From Pseudooceanicola sediminis (lineage in GTDB: Bacteria > Pseudomonadota > Alphaproteobacteria > Rhodobacterales > Rhodobacteraceae), in the NCBI RefSeq assembly GCF_003575965.1, contig NZ_QWJJ01000011.1, positions 1 through 64,000 of the forward strand: a stretch of 64,000 nucleotides of DNA. Reading direction: 5' to 3'. Positions 38,418 through 46,766 of the stretch are shown here, in pieces (the first letter of the stretch is position 1; every line of letters starts with the position of its first letter). A model generated the notes under the pieces. The model did not search any database and was not told the DNA's origin. It was given only the letters and a program-made list of their open reading frames with translations. The position numbers and the translations under genes are program-made.

Positions 38418-39880
38418 CGCCGCAGCGTCACGATGCGGTCGACGGCGGGGTGCGCCTCGCTGCGGCTGCCATCCGGCCAGATCACCGTGACCTGCGCCGT
38501 CTCGGCCGCCCCCAGCCCGAAATGCAGCGGCGTCGCCTGCCCGCTGGCATGGCCGCCGCCGACGCTCACCTCCTGTTCCTGCCCATTGACGCGCACCCGC
38601 GCGCCCACGGCATTGCGGTTGCCGCCCGGCTGTTGCAGCGACACCTCCAGCCAATGCCCGGTGCCTTCGGTCACGTTGCGATACAGCTCCAGCGGCGCAC
38701 GGCGGTTCACCACCAGCAGGTCCAGCCGCCCGTCGCCGTCGAAATCCGCCAGCGCCGCGCCGCGCGACCGTTCTGCCGTCGCCACGCCCGCATCTGCCGC
38801 CGCCTCGACAAAGCTGCCATCCGCCTGCTGCATCAACAGGTTGTTCGGGTCATGGATCGCCATGCCCGGCATCTGATCGACGTTGCCCTTGGCAATGAAC
38901 AGATCCGCGCGCCCGTCGTTGTCGACATCCGCGAACTGCGCGTGCCACCCGGTCGATGGCCGCCCGTCACCGCCCACATGCGGGCGCGTCGCATAGGTGC
39001 CGATGGCGTAAGGTGCGTTGGCGTATGTTCCGTCCGCCTGCGCCAGTTGCAGCAGTTGATCCCCCATCGAGGTCATCATCACCTCGGCCCGCCCGTCGCC
39101 TGTCAGGTCCCGGCTGGCAATCCCCATCCCCCAGAGCGAGACCTTGGCGAACCCGTCCTGTGCATCCAGGAACCGCCCCTCTCCGATGTCCCACATCTGC
39201 TCGTAGCCGCCCTTGACATAGTAGTGACGGTCATTGGAAATCCGCAGGCCCAGCCGCCCGCGCGCATCCCGCGCCGCCAGCATCGACAGGCTGCAAAACC
39301 CCGGTGCCAGCACCTCGGCCCGGTATCCCTGCGCATCGGGGACCAGCCGCGTATTGGTGTCACAGGCCTCGAACGGCCCGTCGGGATTGCCGCGGTCGAC
39401 ATAGTGCCCCACGGCCATCTGCGGCCGGCGGTCATCGGTCCACCAGGCGGCAAAGGCCGTGCTCCACTGATCGCTTTCGGGCAGGCCGAACGCCTGTGTC
39501 GCATCGACGAAACCGCAGGCGGGCTGACCGCGCAAGACCACGTCCGGCCCGACCCGCATCACATACAGATCCATCCATCCGTCGGCGTCGATGTCCAGCG
39601 GATAGGCCCCGGTGGCGCCGCGCAGCTCAGGCACCGCCACCTGCCGAAACGTGAAATCCCCCCCGTTGCGCAGCAGCAGCGCCGCGTTCTCGCCCCCGGC
39701 GGCGAAAATATCGGGCCGCGCATCGCCATCGCAATCGAACACCGCCACGCCCCCGCCGACGAAATGTTCCCATCCGCCACCGTATACATGCCGCGGCAAG
39801 GCGTCGGACCGGTCCTCGAACACCGGGCCGGCCTGCGCCCCGCTTGCCAGCATCGCCAGAACCACCGCCCACCGCATCAT
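38414..39880 (-). CDS. CRTAC1-like FG-GAP/ASPIC-UnbV secreted protein
   Basis: This exported protein has about 488 residues with a signal peptide (MRWAVVLAMLASGAQA). It contains several FG-GAP/VCBS beta-propeller repeats with calcium-type motifs, for example VAVFDCDGDARPDIF, FADVDNDGRADLF and LADFDGDGRLDLLVV. The C-terminal region, with HWLEVSLQQPGGNRNAVGAR and VIWPDGSRSE, is the ASPIC/UnbV domain. Function is unknown for most bacterial members. The ATG at 39880 overlaps the xylose repressor stop by 4 bases, and the gene converges on the peroxidase gene. Confidence 0.85.
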   Translation of the reverse strand: MMRWAVVLAMLASGAQAGPVFEDRSDALPRHVYGGGWEHFVGGGVAVFDCDGDARPDIFAAGGENAALLLRNGGDFTFRQVAVPELRGATGAYPLDIDADGWMDLYVMRVGPDVVLRGQPACGFVDATQAFGLPESDQWSTAFAAWWTDDRRPQMAVGHYVDRGNPDGPFEACDTNTRLVPDAQGYRAEVLAPGFCSLSMLAARDARGRLGLRISNDRHYYVKGGYEQMWDIGEGRFLDAQDGFAKVSLWGMGIASRDLTGDGRAEVMMTSMGDQLLQLAQADGTYANAPYAIGTYATRPHVGGDGRPSTGWHAQFADVDNDGRADLFIAKGNVDQMPGMAIHDPNNLLMQQADGSFVEAAADAGVATAERSRGAALADFDGDGRLDLLVVNRRAPLELYRNVTEGTGHWLEVSLQQPGGNRNAVGARVRVNGQEQEVSVGGGHASGQATPLHFGLGAAETAQVTVIWPDGSRSEAHPAVDRIVTLRR

Positions 39881-41157
39881 GCCGCCCACCTCTCGCCCAG
39901 AACCGAATCCGTCACGGCGCTCAGCGCCAGCGCCGATGCCCCGCGCGCCCAGACCATGTCCCCCCAGGCATGCAGCTCGACGGCGCAGGGCACCCGGCCC
40001 CCACCCACGGTCAGCGCCCGCATTTCCGCCATCATTTCATCGGCATAGAGGTAATCGTACTGCATCCGCTCGCCCGACAGGATGATCAGCTCCGGGTCGA
40101 ACAACTGCACCACGTTGGCCAGCCCCAGCGACAGATAACGCGCCGCCCGGCTAAAGATCGTGCGGGCCGACTCGTTGCCCGCCTTGGCCTCGGCAAACAG
40201 CGTCTCCAGCAGCGCATGGGCGCTCTGGCGATTGTGCGCGCTGCGATCCAGCGCCGTCGCCGCCTCGCGCGCCAGCGCATAATCCGCCACATAGGCCTCC
40301 AGACAGCCGCGCTGCCCACAGCGGCACAGGGCGCCATCCAGATGCACCTTGGTATGCCCCAGCTCCAGCCCGACCCCGCGCGACCCGCGGAAAAGCTGGT
40401 GGTTCAGCACCACGCCCATGCCGACGCCTTCCTCGATCGTGACCACCGCGAAATCCGATCGCGCCCGCCCGGCCCCGAACCACAGCTCGGCCAGCGTCAG
40501 CATGTTGGCGTCGTTGTCGATCTGCACCGGCAGGCCGAACCGATCCTGCAACGCCTCTGCCAGCGGCAGATCGCGCAGCCGCAGCAGCGGCGACCAGACC
40601 ACATGCCCGGCCGGGTGATCGACCAGCCCCGGCAGCCCGACGCCCATGGCGCTGATCGCGGCGACCCCGCACCCGGCCTGCGCCAACAACGCGGCGACCA
40701 GCGTTTCGACCTCCGCCAGGATATCCTCCAGGCTCTTGCGCGTCGGCGGTGTCGGCTGCGACGCATTGGCCAGAACGGTGCCCGCGAAATCCGTCAGCAC
40801 GGCAGTATGCACCTGGTCCGACAGCTTCAGCCCGATCACCAGCCGCGCATCCGGCACCACCTCCAGCGCCACGGGCGGGCGGCCCCGCCCCGCCTCGCGC
40901 GCCAGCCCCTCGACCTCGCGCAGGAACCCGGCGGCAATCAGCTCGGCACTCAGCGTCGTCGCCGATCCGGCGCTGATTCCCAGGCTGCGCGTCACATCGG
41001 CCCGTGTCGTGCGCCCGGCGGCCCGCACCGCCTCAAAGATCTGCTGGCGCAGGTTCTTGGCGGCATGTCCGCTGACCGACAGAATCGGTCCGCATCCGGT
41101 CGGGGCCTGCTCCGTCGGCGCCAGGGGGGGCTCTGGGCTGGCATCACTCACATACAT
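39877..41157 (-). CDS. xylR: ROK-family repressor of xylose genes (XylR)
   Basis: This 426-residue protein has an N-terminal winged HTH (about 33-90: LRQQIFEAVRAAGRTTRADV) and a ROK sugar-kinase-like sensor domain. The ROK zinc motif is present as CRCGQRGCLEAYV, and the sugar-site ELGHTKVHLDG also matches. It is divergent from xylF, the usual place of the alphaproteobacterial XylR, which releases DNA on binding xylose. The spacer contains a perfect 12-base inverted repeat pair that may be its operators. It starts at 41157 next to one of these sites. Confidence 0.86.
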   Translation of the reverse strand: MYVSDASPEPPLAPTEQAPTGCGPILSVSGHAAKNLRQQIFEAVRAAGRTTRADVTRSLGISAGSATTLSAELIAAGFLREVEGLAREAGRGRPPVALEVVPDARLVIGLKLSDQVHTAVLTDFAGTVLANASQPTPPTRKSLEDILAEVETLVAALLAQAGCGVAAISAMGVGLPGLVDHPAGHVVWSPLLRLRDLPLAEALQDRFGLPVQIDNDANMLTLAELWFGAGRARSDFAVVTIEEGVGMGVVLNHQLFRGSRGVGLELGHTKVHLDGALCRCGQRGCLEAYVADYALAREAATALDRSAHNRQSAHALLETLFAEAKAGNESARTIFSRAARYLSLGLANVVQLFDPELIILSGERMQYDYLYADEMMAEMRALTVGGGRVPCAVELHAWGDMVWARGASALALSAVTDSVLGERWAA

Positions 41158-41169
41158 TATTCAGACTCT

Positions 41170-41283
41170 AAACTTATTGCTGCACCTGCGAAGGGATAGA
41201 GACCCCTCCGCACGGGTATATTCGACATTATCAGGCATCTCGCTTGTCAGAATGTGGAAAAGAAGGCGAAAAGCAATAAGTTT
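41170..41283. promoter_or_regulatory. Inverted 12-base operator pair in the xylR-xylF spacer
   Basis: AAACTTATTGCT (41170-41181) and its exact reverse complement AGCAATAAGTTT (41272-41283) stand 102 bases apart centre to centre. One lies beside the xylR start, the other about 100 bases before xylF. A further TGACA/TGTCA pair lies at 41289-41311. The arrangement suits repressor binding to two sites with looping of the DNA between them. Confidence 0.6.
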
Positions 41284-41379
41284 TATTTTGACAGATGAAT
41301 TAAATATGTCATCCTGCCGCCACCGGACCAACGGTTCGGGACTCTCGCCAGTGGCGGGGGGACTTTTCGGGAGGAAAAC

Positions 41380-42408
41380 ATGCATAAATCCATTCTCGCA
41401 GCGGTCATCGCCGTTGCTGGCTTCAATTCGGCCGCACTCGCCCAGGACATGACTGTCGGCGTCAGCTGGTCGAACTTCCAGGAGGAGCGCTGGAAAACCG
41501 ACGAAGCCGCCATCAAGAAAGCCCTTGAGGCCGCCGGCGCGACCTATGTCTCCGCCGATGCGCAATCGTCCTCGGCCAAGCAATTGTCCGACGTGGAGAG
41601 CCTGATTTCGCAAGGGGTCGACGCGCTGATCATTCTGGCGCAGGACACCGCCGCCATCGGCCCCGCCGTTGACGCCGCCGCCAACGAAGGCATCCCCGTG
41701 ATCGCCTATGACCGCCTGATCGAGGACAAGCGCGCCTTCTACCTGACCTTCGACAACGTCGAGGTGGGCCGGATGCAGGCCCGCGCCGTGCTCGAGGCAC
41801 AGCCGACCGGCAACTACGTCATGATCAAGGGTTCGCCCACCGATCCCAACGCCGACTTCCTGCGCGGCGGCCAGCAGGAAGTCCTGCAATCGGCCATCGA
41901 CAGCGGCGCGATCACCATCGTCGACGAGGCCTATACCGACGGCTGGCTGCCTGCCAACGCGCAGCGCAACATGGAACAGATCCTGACCGCCAACGACAAC
42001 AAGGTCGATGCCGTCGTCGCCTCCAATGACGGGACCGCCGGCGGCGTTGTCGCGGCACTGACCGCGCAAGGCATGGAAGGGATCCCCGTTTCGGGCCAGG
42101 ATGGCGACCATGCCGCCCTGAACCGCGTCGCACTGGGCACGCAGACCGTCTCTGTCTGGAAAGACGCCCGTGACCTCGGCACCGCTGCGGCTGAAATCGC
42201 GGTCGAACTGGCCGGAAACGGCGACGACATGACCGCCGTCGAGGGCGGCCAGACCTGGACCTCGCCCGCAGGCACCGAAATGACGGCCAAGTTCCTGACC
42301 CCGGTGCCGATCACCAAGGACAACCTGTCGGTTGTGGTCGACGCGGGCTGGATCACCAAGGACGCGCTCTGCCAGGGCGTCGAGGCCGGACCGGCCCCCT
42401 GCAACTGA
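41380..42408 (+). CDS. xylF: D-xylose ABC importer binding protein
   Basis: This periplasmic sugar-binding protein has 342 residues with a signal peptide (VIAVAGFNSAALA). It belongs to the XylF group of periplasmic-binding fold proteins: VGVSWSNFQEERW, DRLIEDKRAFYLTFDNVEVG, TDPNADFLRGGQQEVL and VVASNDGTAGGVVAAL. GGGAGG lies before the ATG. It is the first gene of the xylFHG-xylA operon and is divergent from the ROK repressor. Confidence 0.92.
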   Translation: MHKSILAAVIAVAGFNSAALAQDMTVGVSWSNFQEERWKTDEAAIKKALEAAGATYVSADAQSSSAKQLSDVESLISQGVDALIILAQDTAAIGPAVDAAANEGIPVIAYDRLIEDKRAFYLTFDNVEVGRMQARAVLEAQPTGNYVMIKGSPTDPNADFLRGGQQEVLQSAIDSGAITIVDEAYTDGWLPANAQRNMEQILTANDNKVDAVVASNDGTAGGVVAALTAQGMEGIPVSGQDGDHAALNRVALGTQTVSVWKDARDLGTAAAEIAVELAGNGDDMTAVEGGQTWTSPAGTEMTAKFLTPVPITKDNLSVVVDAGWITKDALCQGVEAGPAPCN

Positions 42409-42425
42409 TCATCCGATGATCTACC

Positions 42426-42451
42426 CGGCCTGCCCCGCCACGGGCAGGCCG
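42426..42451 (+). terminator. Perfect hairpin after xylF
   Basis: CGGCCTGCCC (42426-42435) pairs perfectly with GGGCAGGCCG (42442-42451). It sits 18 bases after the xylF stop in the 158-base xylF-xylH gap and lacks a T-run. It probably protects the xylF message and reduces expression of the membrane genes. Confidence 0.6.
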
Positions 42452-42566
42452 ACCCCCACCCCTTTCACGCTGGCCCCGTCGCAGCCCCCTTGTCGGGGGA
42501 TCTCCGTGGCCTCCGCCCTCTCCGGCACGCCCGGCGCCCCGCGCCGCTGTCCCACTAGGAGCCCGA

Positions 42567-43865
42567 ATGTCTGATCAGACGCAATCCACCCCGGCCCCCG
42601 CCGCCAAGCGAAACCTCCTCAAGCAACTTGAACTCGACACCCGCCTGCTGGGCATGATCGGGGCATTCCTGGTTGTCTGCCTGGTCTTCAACGTCTGGAC
42701 CGACGGGCGTTTCCTGACGCCGCGCAACATCTTCAACCTGACGATCCAGACCGTCAGCGTCGCCATCATGGCGACCGGCATGGTCTTTGTCATCGTCACC
42801 CGCCACATCGACCTGTCGGTCGGGGCGCTGCTGGCCACCTGCACCGCCGTCATGGGCATGATGCAGACCCGCTGGCTGCCCGGCGTCCTCGGGCTCGAGA
42901 TCGGCTCGCCCCTGATCCCATGGATCACCATCGGCCTCGGCCTGATCACCGGCGCCGTGATCGGTGCGGCGCAGGGCTGGCTGATCGGCTATCGCGGCAT
43001 CCCCGCTTTCATCGTGACGCTCGGCGGTCTGCTCGTCTGGCGCAACGTCGCCTGGTACCTGACCGACGGTCAGACGATCGGCCCGCTCGACGACACCTAC
43101 ATCCTGTTCGGCGGCATCACCGGCACCCTCGGGTGGGGGCTCAGCTGGATCGCGGGGGGCATTGCCGCCCTCGCCGCCGCCGCCGGCATCTACAGCGCCC
43201 GCCGCTCCCGCGTGGCGCATGACTTCCCGGTCAAGCCGCTCTGGGCCGAAGCCATCGTCATCGCCCTGACCATCGGCGCCATCCTCGGCTTTGTCGCGGT
43301 GCTGAACGCCTACGAACTGCCCTCGCGCGTGGTGGCCCGGGACTTCGCCGCCTATGGCTGCGACACCGCTGAAAACTGCAACGTCGCCTACGGCATCCCC
43401 TATTCGGTGCTGCTGCTGATCGCGGTCGCCATCGTCATGACCGTGATCGCCACCCGCACCCGCCTCGGCCGCTACATCTTCGCCACCGGCGGCAACCCCG
43501 ACGCGGCCAGCCTGTCGGGCATCAACACCCGCCTGCTGACGGTCAAGATCTTCGCCATCGTCGGCGTGCTCTGCGCCCTCGGCGGCGTCGTCGCCTCGGC
43601 CCGCCTCGGCTATCACACCAACGACATCGGCACGCTTGACGAACTGCGCGTCATTGCCGCCGCCGTCATCGGGGGCACCGCGCTCTCCGGCGGTCTCGGC
43701 ACCATCTACGGTGCCATCTTCGGCGCGCTGATCATGCAGTCGCTGCAATCTGGCATGGCCATGGTCGGCGTCGACGCCCCCTACCAGAACATCGTCGTCG
43801 GTGCCGTCCTCGTCTTTGCCGTCTGGGTCGACATCGAATACCGCAAGCGCACGGGAGCCAAGTAA
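42567..43865 (+). CDS. xylH: Xylose ABC importer permease
   Basis: This 432-residue inner-membrane protein has about ten to twelve hydrophobic segments and is of the ribose/xylose-type permease family. Typical stretches are VTRHIDLSVGALLATCTAVMG, FIVTLGGLLVWRNV and FATGGNPDAASLSGINTR. The latter precedes the conserved AVIGGTALSGGLGTIYGA. The length and the inserted segment around residues 190-250 are as in XylH. It is followed directly by xylG with no gap. Confidence 0.9.
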   Translation: MSDQTQSTPAPAAKRNLLKQLELDTRLLGMIGAFLVVCLVFNVWTDGRFLTPRNIFNLTIQTVSVAIMATGMVFVIVTRHIDLSVGALLATCTAVMGMMQTRWLPGVLGLEIGSPLIPWITIGLGLITGAVIGAAQGWLIGYRGIPAFIVTLGGLLVWRNVAWYLTDGQTIGPLDDTYILFGGITGTLGWGLSWIAGGIAALAAAAGIYSARRSRVAHDFPVKPLWAEAIVIALTIGAILGFVAVLNAYELPSRVVARDFAAYGCDTAENCNVAYGIPYSVLLLIAVAIVMTVIATRTRLGRYIFATGGNPDAASLSGINTRLLTVKIFAIVGVLCALGGVVASARLGYHTNDIGTLDELRVIAAAVIGGTALSGGLGTIYGAIFGALIMQSLQSGMAMVGVDAPYQNIVVGAVLVFAVWVDIEYRKRTGAK

Positions 43866-44615
43866 ATGACCACCCCCCTTGTCCAGATGAAGAATATCTC
43901 GCTGTCCTTCGGCGGCGTGCGCGCGGTCGACGACGTCAGCATCGACCTCTATCCGGGCGAAGTCGTCGGCCTGCTGGGCCACAACGGCGCCGGCAAATCC
44001 ACCCTGATCAAGATCCTGTCCGGCGCCTACAAGGCCGACTCGGGCGAGATCTGGATCAACGGCAAGAAGACCGAGATCACCTCGCCCCGCGACGCCCGCA
44101 ACAACAGCATCGAAACCATCTACCAGACCCTTGCGCTGGCCGATAACCTCGATGCCGCCTCGAACCTGTTCCTGGGGCGCGAACTGACCACCCCGCTGGG
44201 CTTCGTCAACGATTCCAGGCAGGAGGCCGAGACGCGCAAGATCATGGCGCGCCTCAACCCCAACTTCAAGAAACTGAAGGAACCCGTCTCGGCCCTTTCC
44301 GGCGGCCAGCGGCAATCGGTCGCCATTGCCCGCGCGGTCTACTTCAAGGCCCGCGTGCTGATCATGGATGAACCGACCGCCGCCCTCGGCGTGCACGAAA
44401 CCAAGATGGTCGCGGACCTCATCACCGAGCTCAAGAAACAGGGCCTCGGCATCTTCCTGATCAGCCACGACACCCGAGAGATGATGGAGCTGTGCGACCG
44501 TGTATCCGTGATGAAGAACGGTCAGGTCGTCGGCACCGAACGGGTCGAGGACGTGACCGAGGATGACATCCTGTCGATGATCATCATGGGCAAGAACCCC
44601 AAAGCCGCCGCCTGA
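43866..44615 (+). CDS. xylG: Xylose ABC importer ATPase, single-domain
   Basis: This 249-residue ATPase has Walker [13 protein letters not shown], signature [15 protein letters not shown], Walker [13 protein letters not shown] and H-loop LISHDTREM. It holds one ATPase domain, while enterobacterial XylG holds two in about 513 residues, so two copies would be needed per transporter. The single-domain form is common among sugar importers of this group in alphaproteobacteria. It starts right after the xylH stop. Confidence 0.88.
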   Translation: MTTPLVQMKNISLSFGGVRAVDDVSIDLYPGEVVGLLGHNGAGKSTLIKILSGAYKADSGEIWINGKKTEITSPRDARNNSIETIYQTLALADNLDAASNLFLGRELTTPLGFVNDSRQEAETRKIMARLNPNFKKLKEPVSALSGGQRQSVAIARAVYFKARVLIMDEPTAALGVHETKMVADLITELKKQGLGIFLISHDTREMMELCDRVSVMKNGQVVGTERVEDVTEDDILSMIIMGKNPKAAA

Positions 44616-44641
44616 CCGGCGCCCCCCGCACATGACACCCC

Positions 44642-44672
44642 GGGCGCGCGCCCGGCCCTTGCTCGCGCGCCC
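44642..44672 (+). terminator. GC hairpin between xylG and xylA
   Basis: GGGCGCGCG (44642-44650) pairs perfectly with CGCGCGCCC (44664-44672) over a 13-base loop. No T-run follows. It probably separates the stability or level of the transporter message from that of xylA. Confidence 0.5.
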
Positions 44673-44712
44673 ATTCCAGACCCGCCTCCCCGATCTGTTT
44701 CAAGGACACGAC

Positions 44713-46014
44713 ATGAGCGATTTTTTCAAGGACATCCCGGCCATCACCTACGAAGGCCCCGACAGCGACAACGATTTCGCCTTCCGCCACTATAACCCCG
44801 ATGAAATGGTCATGGGCAAATCGCTCAAGGATCACCTGCGCTTTGCCGCCGCCTATTGGCACAGCTTTGCCTGGCCCGGCGGTGACCCCTTCGGCGGGCA
44901 GACGTTTGAGCGCCCCTGGTTCGGCGACACCATGGAGCTTGCCCGCCTCAAGGCCGACGTGGCGTTCGAGATGTTCCAGATCCTCGGCGTACCCTACTAC
45001 TGCTTTCACGACGTCGATGTCCGCCCCGAGGGCAACAGCTTTGATGAAAACACCCGCGCCCTGCGCGAAATCGTCGATTATTTTGAGGAGAAGCAAGCCG
45101 CGACCGGCGTGAAACTGCTCTGGGGCACCGCCAACCTGTTTTCCAACCGCCGCTTCATGGCCGGTGCCGCCACCAACCCCGACCCCGATGTCTTTGCCTT
45201 CTCCGCCGCGACGGTGAAAACCTGCATGGACGCGACCATGCAACTGGGCGGCGAAAACTACGTCCTCTGGGGCGGGCGCGAAGGCTACGAGACGCTGTTG
45301 AACACCGACATGGGCCGCGAACGCGCCCACGCCGGGCGCTTCCTGCAAATGGTCGTCGACTACAAGCACAAGATCGGCTTTGACGGCGCCATCCTGATCG
45401 AACCAAAGCCGCAGGAACCGACCAAGCACCAGTACGACTACGACGTCGCCACCGTCTATGGCTTCCTCAAGGAATTCGGGCTTGAGGGTGAGGTGAAGGT
45501 GAACGTCGAACAGGGCCACGCCATCCTTGCCGGTCATTCCTTCGAACACGAACTCGCCATGGCGCGCAGCCTCGGCATCTTCGGCTCGATCGACATGAAC
45601 CGCAACGACTACCAGTCCGGCTGGGACACCGACCAGTTCCCCAACAACGTGCCCGAAATGGCACTGGCCTATTACGAGGTGCTGCGCGCTGGCGGCTTCA
45701 CCACCGGCGGCACCAACTTCGACGCCAAGCTGCGGCGCCAGTCCCTCGACCCCGAGGATCTGATCCTTGCCCATGTCGGCGGCATGGATGCCTGCGCCGC
45801 CGGTCTGAAAGCCGCCGCCGCGATGCTGGAAGATGGCAAGCTGGAGGCCGCCCGCGATGCCCGCTATGCCGGATGGGACAGCGACGCGGCCAAGGCGATG
45901 CTCTCCAGCGACCTCGCCAGCATTGCCGACCGCGTCAGCGCCGAAGGCATCAATCCGCAGCCCCGCTCGGGTCGGCAGGAACGCCTCGAAAACCTGGTGA
46001 ACCGCTACCTCTGA
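44713..46014 (+). CDS. xylA: Xylose isomerase
   Basis: This enzyme converts D-xylose to D-xylulose. It has about 433 residues, the class II length. Clear marks are [26 protein letters not shown] with the catalytic His, [31 protein letters not shown] with metal ligands, and [18 protein letters not shown]. The ATG at 44713 replaces an unlikely Arg-rich upstream start at 44632. No xylulose kinase gene follows in the window, so xylB must lie elsewhere. Confidence 0.94.
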   Translation: MSDFFKDIPAITYEGPDSDNDFAFRHYNPDEMVMGKSLKDHLRFAAAYWHSFAWPGGDPFGGQTFERPWFGDTMELARLKADVAFEMFQILGVPYYCFHDVDVRPEGNSFDENTRALREIVDYFEEKQAATGVKLLWGTANLFSNRRFMAGAATNPDPDVFAFSAATVKTCMDATMQLGGENYVLWGGREGYETLLNTDMGRERAHAGRFLQMVVDYKHKIGFDGAILIEPKPQEPTKHQYDYDVATVYGFLKEFGLEGEVKVNVEQGHAILAGHSFEHELAMARSLGIFGSIDMNRNDYQSGWDTDQFPNNVPEMALAYYEVLRAGGFTTGGTNFDAKLRRQSLDPEDLILAHVGGMDACAAGLKAAAAMLEDGKLEAARDARYAGWDSDAAKAMLSSDLASIADRVSAEGINPQPRSGRQERLENLVNRYL

Positions 46015-46021
46015 TCGCGCC

Positions 46022-46055
46022 GCCCCGGCGCAGGCCATTTTGGCCGCGCCGGGGC
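46022..46055 (+). terminator. Long stem-loop downstream of xylA
   Basis: GCCCCGGCGC (46022-46031) pairs perfectly with GCGCCGGGGC (46046-46055). An inner GGCC/GGCC pair closes an ATTTT loop, giving an unusually strong hairpin seven bases after the xylA stop. There is no T-run after it, so it may work as a transcript-end barrier rather than a classical terminator. Confidence 0.6.
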
Positions 46056-46080
46056 CCCCGATCAGGCGACCCTCACCGCC

Positions 46081-46291
46081 CCTGCCCGCGCGGTTTCAGC
46101 ACCGCCCGGATACCGCCCAAATACCGACGCAGGCACCGACGTTGCATTTCAACGCATCGAGGCGGGGGTTATCGGCACGTACCTCCGCCGCCGACCTCCA
46201 TCCCCTGCCCCTGCCCGCACGGTGTCAGCACCGCCCGGATACCGCCCAAATACCGACGCAGGCACCGACGTTGTATTTCGGCGCTTCGAGG
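46081..46291. repeat. Two copies of an 82-base ACCG-phased repeat
   Basis: Copy 1 runs from 46081 to about 46162 and copy 2 from 46210 to about 46291, 129 bases apart and differing at only about six positions. The shared core begins GGATACCGCCCAAATACCG and carries ACCG tetramers at spacings of 11 and 12 bases. The same phased core occurs in diverged form at 251-284. The copies lie in the 305-base spacer between xylA and the convergent MaoC gene, which otherwise holds only the xylA hairpin. Confidence 0.7.
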
Positions 46292-46319
46292 GTGTTTTCC
46301 CGGTCTCCGGACCGGCAGA

Positions 46320-46766
46320 TCATCGGCGCAATACCGTCAGGTTGCCGACCGAGATCTGCACCGGATCGTCGTTCTGATTGAGCGTCACCGTCCGCACCTT
46401 GATCATGCCCAGGCCAGGCCGCGTCCGCAGTTCCCGCACCTCCAGGATCTCCATTTCAAGGTGCAGTTCGTCGCCCGGGCGCACCGGCCTCGGCCACCGC
46501 AGCTCGTCGAAACCGGCCCCGATGATACCGCCCGCGGGTCGGAAATCACTGGCCACCGTCAACTGCATGGTCAGCGCGGCCGTATGCCATCCGCTTGCCG
46601 CAAGCCCTTGGAAAAAAGTCTCTTTCGCGGCGACCGCATCGGTATGAAACGGCTGCGGATCAAAGGTTTCCGCGAAGGCCACGATGGCATCCTGCGTCAC
46701 CTTCACCCGCCCGGACGAGGCATAGGTCTGGCCCGCGGCCATGTCCTCCAGGTACAGATCGGTCAT
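46320..46766 (-). CDS. MaoC-family hot-dog dehydratase
   Basis: This 148-residue hot-dog-fold protein shows the MaoC/R-hydratase motif: FAETFDPQPFHTDAVAA, with Asp and His in the catalytic positions. It is followed by FFQGLAASGWHTAALTMQL. Family members hydrate enoyl-CoA or act on acyl-CoA esters. Its ATG overlaps the MATE gene stop by 4 bases, an unusual pairing with no clear metabolic meaning. Confidence 0.86.
   Translation of the reverse strand: MTDLYLEDMAAGQTYASSGRVKVTQDAIVAFAETFDPQPFHTDAVAAKETFFQGLAASGWHTAALTMQLTVASDFRPAGGIIGAGFDELRWPRPVRPGDELHLEMEILEVRELRTRPGLGMIKVRTVTLNQNDDPVQISVGNLTVLRR

Noticed and set aside
42555-44633. Minus-strand open frame of 692 codons opposite xylH and xylG
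   Set aside because: Its Asp/Gly/His-rich translation comes from reading GC-rich codons backwards; the plus-strand genes have all expected motifs.
46015-46320. The spacer repeats as a CRISPR array
   Set aside because: There are only two long copies with imperfect identity and no regular spacers or cas genes.
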